From Hydrangea macrophylla (taxonomy: Eukaryota > Streptophyta > Magnoliopsida > Cornales > Hydrangeaceae), in NCBI GenBank assembly GCA_033977485.1, contig CM066995.1, forward strand, positions 50,839,162 to 50,903,161: a stretch of 64,000 nt of DNA, in the 5' to 3' direction. How positions within the stretch are numbered: the stretch's first letter is position 1; every line of letters starts with the position of its first letter. This document shows, one piece after another, positions 58,179 to 64,000 of the stretch. Under the pieces are notes generated by a model. The model had not been told where the DNA came from and did no database searches. It worked only from the letters and a program-made list of their open reading frames with translations. A program made the translations under genes and the position numbers.

Positions 58179-59551
58179 AGTAGCAGACCGATGTCTAGGC
58201 AAGGGTGTGGTGGCTAATGTGGGGTAGGACACGGTTGGTATTGGTAAGTGGTATTATAAGGTGATCCGAGTGATGTTGGGAGATGGGCTAAGGATTGATA
58301 AGACCCAAAGGCTTGAGAGTGAGGGTGAAGTAGCTATTAATGAATTAGGGAATCAATGGCAATGGTGAGAGAAAGAGTCTCTTAGCTAGATTGTTGAGAG
58401 TCTGTATTGGGCTTAGTTGAGTTAGAATGTATAGAATGAAGTTGGTACTTATAGAGGGAGTAGTAAGGGGTTGTAAGACATCTGGAAAAAGCTGAGTTGG
58501 CCTTCTCGGAGTGATCCGTCTGCTTAAGGTAGGTATGGGCATTAAATGAGATGTTGATTTGGCATGGGCTTGGGAGAAGCGAATCAGATATGAGGGGTGT
58601 GTTGTCACTTGGTGGTAGATAAATGCTATGGAGTTGTCAAAGGGGGAAGACATTCCATTGGTGCAGATGTTTAAGCAAGGGAAGATACCAAGGATCATGG
58701 TATTGGTTCGCAGAAGGTAAGCGATAGTAAGTTCCAAGGCTTGGTCATTGGTGTAGAGTATTAAACAACCTTGAAATGACCTGGCTATGGTGGGCAAAGG
58801 TTTCAGCGGATGTTGCGGTCATCGACTCCTCTAATTGGTTATGAGGTTAGTGGGGCAGGGCACGTGAAAGTCATGTGTCTCTCTCTCTATTTAGAACCAA
58901 CCCTAGCTTTGCCTATGAAAGGCATTACCTAAGGAGAAGCCCTTGGTCCCAGCCACCTAGCAAAGAACTCCCGATATCGCAATGGGCGTAGCCACCCTTT
59001 AGGTACTGCTTCCTGACCAAGGATGGGTGTCCCCGAGTGGTAAGTGTGTGTATTTAGTATTTAATAATTAGTATTTCAATAGCATGTTGTCCTTGGTGAG
59101 TAGAGACACCAGCGAGTGAGATCCAGAGAGCGGTTTGCCAGTGGGGATATGGAGAGTAAGACCCGAAGTATGGTCAGCATGTGGAGATCCGAAGAGTGGT
59201 TTATGAGTGGGAATTTCTTTTGTTTTGGAGTGGGCTCTAAAGTGCTTTGGAGTTGGCTTCGGAGTGGGCTCCGAGGTGAGGCTTTAGAGTGGACTCCTCT
59301 CAGAGTGGGCTCTTTTGAGTAGGCTATCCGAGGTGCTTCAGAATGTGTTACTCTGAGTGGGCTTCAGAGTGGGTTACTCAGAGTGGGCTTCAGAATGGGC
59401 TCCTCTGGGGTAAAGCAAACATGCCTTGGACTGGTCCATAGTGGGCTAGCGATTATAGATGGAGCCTATAATTAGTGGCGATGTTGATACACGTGGAGTT
59501 ATTGGTGACATGTGCTGGTTAAACTGTGTGAGTTGTCAACCATTCTCTACA
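57888..59551 (-). repeat. LARD-like 5' LTR (complete copy)
   Basis: 1664 bp. On the minus strand it runs TGTAGAGAATGG to CCTACCACA, with TATA box CTCTATAAGT at 58456-58447. A (GT)n(GA)n block at 58085-58174 is absent from the partner LTR. Confidence 0.6.
58085..58174. repeat. (GT)n(GA)n compound microsatellite
   Basis: About 18 GT units then about 25 GA units. The partner LTR has only gagaaagagaaag at this place (34240). Confidence 0.85.
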
Positions 59552-59783
59552 AAGAGATTTTATTGAGTTTCTCAAACATTTAATGTGAGTAAACCTTAGT
59601 TTTTAAAGTACTAAAATATTATGAAACTGAAAGATGCCAATTGGTTTGGCTGGTGAAATTTGTAAGTAGTCATACTGGAAAACTAAGGTCAAATATTTTC
59701 TTCATCAGAGTGAGATGTTTGCGAAGGTCCGGGCTCCCTGCTCTTTAAACTAGCTATAAATATAAATATATATATATATATAT
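59552..59783. other. Flanking intergenic sequence
   Basis: AT-rich, ending in a short TA run. No feature recognised. Confidence 0.5.
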
Positions 59784-59962
59784 GGAAAATCTCTTAGGTG
59801 CACTGGGTAAGTGCACTAGGTAAGTGTATTGGGCTTTTAAGCCTAAAAATCCCGCAGGCTGTCCCGCTGATCCATGCCCCGTCTGTTGCCCCGTTGATCT
59901 GCGAGTTTTTTAAGCTTAAAAGTCTAGTGCACTTATCCAGTGCACGTAAGAGCCTCTCCGTA
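59784..59962. mobile_element. Palindromic MITE, family copy 1
   Basis: ggaaaatctcttaggtgcac at the left mirrors gtgcacgtaagagcctctcc at the right, and gggcttttaagcctaaaaa mirrors ttttttaagcttaaaagtc. The two arms enclose a GC-rich centre (gctgtcccgctgatcc). It is flanked by TA repeats, so a TA duplication is possible. Two relatives lie at 61893 and 62076. Confidence 0.6.
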
Positions 59963-60022
59963 TATATATATATATATATCTATATATATTTATGTAAAAT
60001 AAAATCTTACAAAATTTATAGA

Positions 60023-60245
60023 GACTTTTAGGAGAGCATTTTTGCTCACCCATTTTTGGTTCATCATTGCTCACCCTGGTCTTCACTGGGTGATATGTGT
60101 CTCATTTTAGTAATTATATATATATATATATATTGATAGTACATGGGAAAAATGGGAATGAAATGAGACACATGTCACTCAGTAAAGACGTAAATAAATA
60201 ATGATGAACCAAAAATGAGTGAGTAAAAATACTCTCGACTTTTAG
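60023..60245. mobile_element. MULE-type MITE with 9-bp TSD
   Basis: Element 60032-60236 (205 bp). The duplication gacttttag is exact at 60023-60031 and 60237-60245. Inverted arms start gagagcatttttgctcaccc and, in reverse, gagagtatttttactcactc, and continue through ttggttcatcatt to a central TA run. The 9-bp duplication is the Mutator signature. Confidence 0.7.
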
Positions 60246-60283
60246 GGACAACACTCTTGGTGCAAGACGCTCATTGCATGCAA

Positions 60284-61000
60284 CATAATTCCTATGTAGC
60301 ACACGCACGAGACACGACTATGGAAGTGTCTGAATTAATTTAAATTAAATCAGATTGTCGGATACTTCTGGGACACGACAAGACATGTTAGGACACTTCT
60401 GGGATACTTTTTGCCTTACGGTCCTTTTTTTTTTTTTTGTTTTTTTTGTTTGGGTTTTTGAGGAATGATGATCTTTTTAAAATAAGTGTTTCTTGGGGGA
60501 CACTCCTGGGACACTTTTGGCCTAGTGGTCATATTTTATTATTATTATTATTTTGGGTTTGAGGAATTGTGATCTTTTTAAAATAAGTGTTTCTTGGGGG
60601 GGGGGGTACAAACAGAATATTGAGAAAATAAAATGATACTCCGTATATAAGTATGTATATCATAATATCATATAAGTCCTAGCTCCTTAGACTCTTTCTT
60701 TTTAAATCTGGTTTCGTCTATACTCTTTCTTTATTAGTTATTACATGAGTCAAAAAGGGTTTTGAGTTTAGGTTTTTTTTTTTGGATGGATATGTAATAT
60801 AATATTGATGTTTAATCCTCCCTTCTAATTATATATACATTTTTGCTTAAAATTAGATTATATTAAAAATATATATATATTTTATTCGAAGTATCCTAGC
60901 CGTCTCCGTATCATATATTTTTGAAATTTGTCATTTCGCCGTCTCCATGTCGTATCGTATCCGTGTCACGTGTCCGTATCCGTACTACATAGCATAATTC
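60284..61000. mobile_element. hAT-type non-autonomous element with 8-bp TSD
   Basis: Element 60292-60992 (701 bp). The duplication cataattc is exact at 60284-60291 and 60993-61000. Ends CTATGTAGCAC and GTACTACATAG are inverted repeats, with subterminal gacacg/cgtgtc words in both orientations. The interior holds a direct repeat (gtgatctttttaaaataagtg, about 60468 and 60559). Non-coding. Confidence 0.7.
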
Positions 61001-61509
61001 TAATTGGTCTACATTGGCGTCAATAGGATCAGGAAATTATATATATATATATATATATTATATTTTTTCGTTTTTTTCTCTATGAGTATTGACCCTACCA
61101 GTTAGCTAGCTCCCATCACTCTGAAATATAGAGGATTCTCTTATGTACTAATGTATTGGGTCTTACCGCTTGGTCATTCGCCTTGGTGGTGATCAAGAAA
61201 TTATATTACCATCCATATAAAAATAACATACATATATATGTTTATATATACACACATTTTTATCATTTTGGCTTAATGCTCTCATGCAAAGATATAAGTG
61301 TCGAGACCTGACGTACGAGGGAGGAAGCGGATTCTCACCCCGATAATGAGCGTGGTATGAACGCAGTTTTATCATTTGGGCTAAACTGGTGCTCAAGATA
61401 CTAGGTTTAATTAGTTTGAGAACCATGGTTGCTTCGGATGTGATTGCTATTTTAATTTCATTTGATGTGACTCATAAACACTCAAATCAAGAATGCATCT
61501 TTAAAATAA

Positions 61510-61765
61510 TACTCCCTCCGTTCCTTTTTTTGAGTCAACCTTTGAGAACTCAATTTATTAAGGGGACGAAAAGAATCTACACATATTTTCCACAATTATC
61601 CCTAATCATTACAATAACTTTTTTAGTTTTTTCTTTGTGTAGATTTCAAGGAAGGGTAGTTTTGAAAAATGGGTAAAAATTGTATACCAATTTAGGAAAG
61701 TGAACACTAATTTTAGGACATCCCAGAATAGAATATAGGACTTATAAAAAGGGACGGAGGGAGTA
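61510..61765. mobile_element. Stowaway MITE
   Basis: Ends CTCCCTCCGTTCC (61512) and GGGACGGAGGGAG (61763), with TA duplications at 61510-61511 and 61764-61765. This is the classic Tc1/mariner-derived Stowaway terminus. 252 bp; the open frame crossing it is not a gene. Confidence 0.88.
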
Positions 61766-61892
61766 TTAAAAAAAGATGGGTTAAGCACACCATATTTTTT
61801 GCTAAATTTATTATTCTGTATTGTTAAAGATAAAAATTGTGAGTGGATATTAAAAAAAATGTATTTCTTTTGCCCATATATATATATGTATA

Positions 61893-62062
61893 TAAGGAGA
61901 GACTTTTATGTACACTGAGTAAGTGCACTGACCCATTACACTAGGCTTTTAAGCCTAAATAATCTACAGATCTGCACAGAGGCAGTACGGGACGCGGGTC
62001 AGTGGGATAGCTGGCGGGTGTTGTAAGCTTCAAAGTTTAGTGCACCAAAGAGTCTTTCCCTA
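61893..62062. mobile_element. Palindromic MITE, family copy 2
   Basis: ggagagacttttatgtacac at the left and tagtgcaccaaagagtctttcc at the right, with taggcttttaagcctaaat inside. Same plan as 59784-59962 and flanked by TA repeats. Confidence 0.55.
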
Positions 62063-62075
62063 TATATATACCTAT

Positions 62076-62243
62076 AAAGTCAGGCTCCAGTGCACACTGG
62101 TTGAACGCACTGGGTGTTTAAGTCTAAAAAAACTGTGGGGTGCCCCACTGACCCTCTCCCTGTCCCGTTGCACTGTTGACCGGCGGTTTTTTAGGTTTAA
62201 AAACTCAATGCGTTCATCCAATGCGCACTGTAACCGGACTCTA
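62076..62243. mobile_element. Palindromic MITE, family copy 3
   Basis: aaagtcaggctccagtgcac mirrors gcgcactgtaaccggactct, with gtgtttaagtctaaaaaaac mirrored by gttttttaggtttaaaaac. It is only 13 bases from copy 2. Confidence 0.55.
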
Positions 62244-62275
62244 TACATACACATATATATATATATATATATTTT

Positions 62276-62524
62276 GTTCCATCCTATTTTATGTATTCAT
62301 TTTGAGAATTTAACTTTTTGAGGGAACATCAATGATAGCATTCACATGTATTAAAGTATTGGCATTTTTCAAAAAATTCAATTTCCTGTCTTTTTTTTCC
62401 TACCCCTTTTATATTTTGTTTGATGTTTTCAATCAACAAGAGTAATTTTGGTAAAATATTTTTAATGAAGAATAATTTTGGGCTGAAAAAAAAAGGAAAG
62501 GACATATAAAATAGGATGGGAGTA
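62276..62524. mobile_element. Degenerate Stowaway-like MITE
   Basis: ttccatcctattttatgtat at the left and acatataaaataggatggga at the right are inverted. It resembles the copy at 31243-31490 next to GAPN. Confidence 0.45.
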
Positions 62525-62590
62525 GTAATTGCAATTGATGAGAAATGTGTTCTAAAAATATTCCAAACACACCCAGAAATAGTTCCATAC

Positions 62591-62779
62591 CTTCATTGTG
62601 AGTCATGGTGGTCATAATAAGGGACGCTCTACCAGCAGCTGTGATTGATAGAGTTGTAGGTGATGATTGCACCATTGTACGAATTGAAGGAGTCAATGGT
62701 GGGATTGGCCTTCCAAAACTTAGCAAATTCATTGTTCTAATTCCAACTTGCAATCCTATTTCAAATCTATGGGTTCTCT
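62591..62779 (-). CDS. Possible exon of an unidentified gene
   Basis: On the minus strand, TCAATTTTCAG is followed by 189 open bases and then GAAG/GTATGG, so both splice signals are canonical and the exon is symmetric (phase 1 at both ends). The translation includes THRFEIGLQVGIRTMNLLSF and SSPTTLSITAAGRASLIMTT. Its composition is balanced, unlike the surrounding low-complexity frames. I do not recognise the family. Neighbouring exons were not identified within the window. A chance open stretch in an intergenic region cannot be excluded. Confidence 0.35.
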
Positions 62780-62792
62780 CTGAAAATTGAGA

Positions 62793-64000
62793 TATTTTAC
62801 TTAAAAAAAAATGTTCCTGAGAAAAATAAATCCCAATTAAGGGAAAAAAAAAAAAGACTCTTGGTCACTCGTATCTCATTGTTGTATGGCTTGTCTTCTC
62901 ATGTAGAAAAGAATAATGAAAAATGATTCAGATAAACACATACATATACATGACATGTAATGATGTAAATATACATATATATGTGTATTGGAGGGGAGGG
63001 GGAGATGGCTTGTTATTTTTTTTGGAGAATGGGGATTCCTTGGTGAAGATGAGCAAAGTAAAGGAGGAAAGTGATACAAATGGAGAAATCTGACACCTCC
63101 TAAGACATAGGATTTGTCTATTTGCATCTAAGCAATTTTTTTACCAATGAATGAGGAAGTGATCTAAAAACCTGCCGGTTCAATTGGGATGTGAGAGATT
63201 AATGGGCACGGGGTGATGTATGTAGGGGCAAGCCCCCTTAAGTTTTGAAAATTTTTTATGTACCCTTTAAAAGAAAGTTATATTTAAGTTAAGCTCCCCT
63301 AAAAATTTAATTAAGCTCCCTATTTTATTAGGCCTTGTTTGACAAGTCGGATAAAACTGGTGGATAAAACTGGATAAGGTAGGATCGAATAGAATAGTAA
63401 TTCTGTCTAGATAAGCTGTTATGTTGTTCTTCGTTTGGAACGTGTATAGATATAAGTTCCGGATAATAACTAAATTATTTCTTTTTAACACCCAAAAAAT
63501 CACAAATCCGAAAAATAAAAAGAGATCTAAAAATGAAAAAGAAAAGGAAAAAAAAAGAAATAGATCTGAAAAAAAAAAAAGGATCTGAAAAAAAAAACAG
63601 ATCTAAGAATGAAAAAGAAAAAAAATAGGATATGAAAAAAGAAAAGGAAAAAAGAGACATTAAAATAAATAAAAATAAAAAATAAAACACCCCCCTCCCC
63701 CTTTTTCTTTCCCATAGATTAGAGTTATTGCATTCTCCATGAGATAAAAATCTAGTTCAGGACTATTTTATCTTGTCCAATGGCGTCACCAAATGCCAAA
63801 TAGGATAAAAGTTATATGCCTCTTATTCTGACCACCCAAAAGGTTTAGGGATTGTGTTATGATAATTAAATTACAGAACTTCTCTCTGTCCCGCGAAAAA
63901 AAAAAAAAAAACCAACTTAGAGGAACTTGTGCTGTGATGTAGGTGATTTTGCATGAACTTGTACACAATGTCTGGAACTCTCTAGACTTATAGGGATTAG
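62793..64000. other. Sequence with no recognised gene
   Basis: AT-rich. Purine-rich tracts at 63520-63690 make T-rich frames on the other strand. A minus-strand frame at 62876-63127 precedes the possible exon above and could be leader or intron, but has no known motif. Confidence 0.4.

Larger units (their letters stand above)
34054..59551 (-). mobile_element. Large non-coding LTR retrotransposon (LARD-like), minus strand, carrying a nested Tekay array
   Basis: Two related LTRs in the same direction bracket the region. The copy at 57888-59551 is complete and the other is split into 34054-35241 and 51434-51830. Read on the minus strand the LTR begins TGTAGA(G/T)AATG and ends CCTACCACA, has a TATA box (CTCTATAAGT), and the interior ends with the polypurine tract GGACATGGGGGCTAA (51845-51831) next to the split copy. 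That makes 57888-59551 the 5' LTR. The 6-kb interior (51831-57887) contains tandem repeats and no recognisable protein. The LTRs differ by roughly 10%, so insertion is old, and no target duplication is apparent. Confidence 0.6.

Noticed and set aside
34054..59551. Reading the LARD-like LTRs as a plus-strand element
   Set aside because: The TATA box (CTCTATAAGT) and the polypurine tract GGACATGGGGGCTAA both fit the minus strand; nothing comparable is found on the plus strand.
63267..63715. Phe/Leu-rich membrane protein frames on the minus strand
   Set aside because: Produced by A-rich low-complexity sequence (aaaagaaaa runs) and lacking any family motif.

Overview
The window is nuclear DNA of a flowering plant, probably a eudicot. 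The evidence is a nine-exon gene with GT/AG introns, plant-type LTR retrotransposons (Tekay/Del chromovirus, Tat-type Ty3, Ty1/copia), a Helitron and plant MITE families. The species cannot be named from sequence alone. All coordinates were worked out by eye.

The only complete host gene is on the minus strand at 20126-31027. Its nine exons join in frame into a 496-residue NADP-dependent non-phosphorylating glyceraldehyde-3-phosphate dehydrogenase (GAPN, ALDH11 family), with the catalytic Asn169, Glu264 and Cys298 intact. Its introns hold MITEs, a TRIM-like mini-retrotransposon, an LTR fragment and a tandem repeat beside an acceptor site. A second possible host exon, of unknown function, is at 62591-62779 on the minus strand.

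The rest is layered transposable elements. 1-4021: 3' end and 3.3-kb LTR of a Tat-type element. About 4160-7296: 3' half of another Tat-type element with a decayed antisense ORF (Transposase_28-like) and its own LTR. 7440-9990: CACTA-like and LTR-like debris. 11062-13271: reversed Tekay-like LTR. About 13344-18556: a plus-strand Tekay-like LTR split by a gag-only copia element (13687-16585, 5-bp target duplication), which is itself split by a Helitron (13895-15191). 18557-19790: fragment of another copia element.

Downstream of the gene's promoter (31028 onward) lie a Stowaway-like MITE, an 882-bp hAT element with an exact 8-bp duplication, a LINE remnant and a fold-back MITE. From 34054 to 59551 there is one nested structure. 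A minus-strand, apparently non-coding retrotransposon (5' LTR 57888-59551, interior 51831-57887, 3' LTR 34054-51830) has its 3' LTR split by a tandem Tekay array LTR-interior-LTR-interior-LTR (35242-51433). From 59784 to the end come several short DNA transposons whose boundaries are defined by target duplications.

The most unusual signals are these. (1) Clusters of 10-12-bp palindromes with a TCGA core occupy matching places in LTRs of different families, with different flanking bases in each. (2) A conserved GGTGAGT/ACTCAC inverted repeat lies in all the Tekay-like LTRs. (3) A TRIM-like element in a GAPN intron has both repeats carrying the plant snRNA upstream element and a TATA box at Pol III-type spacing. 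(4) A Helitron can be mapped to the base because the sister LTR preserves the empty site. No rRNA, tRNA or CRISPR array was seen.
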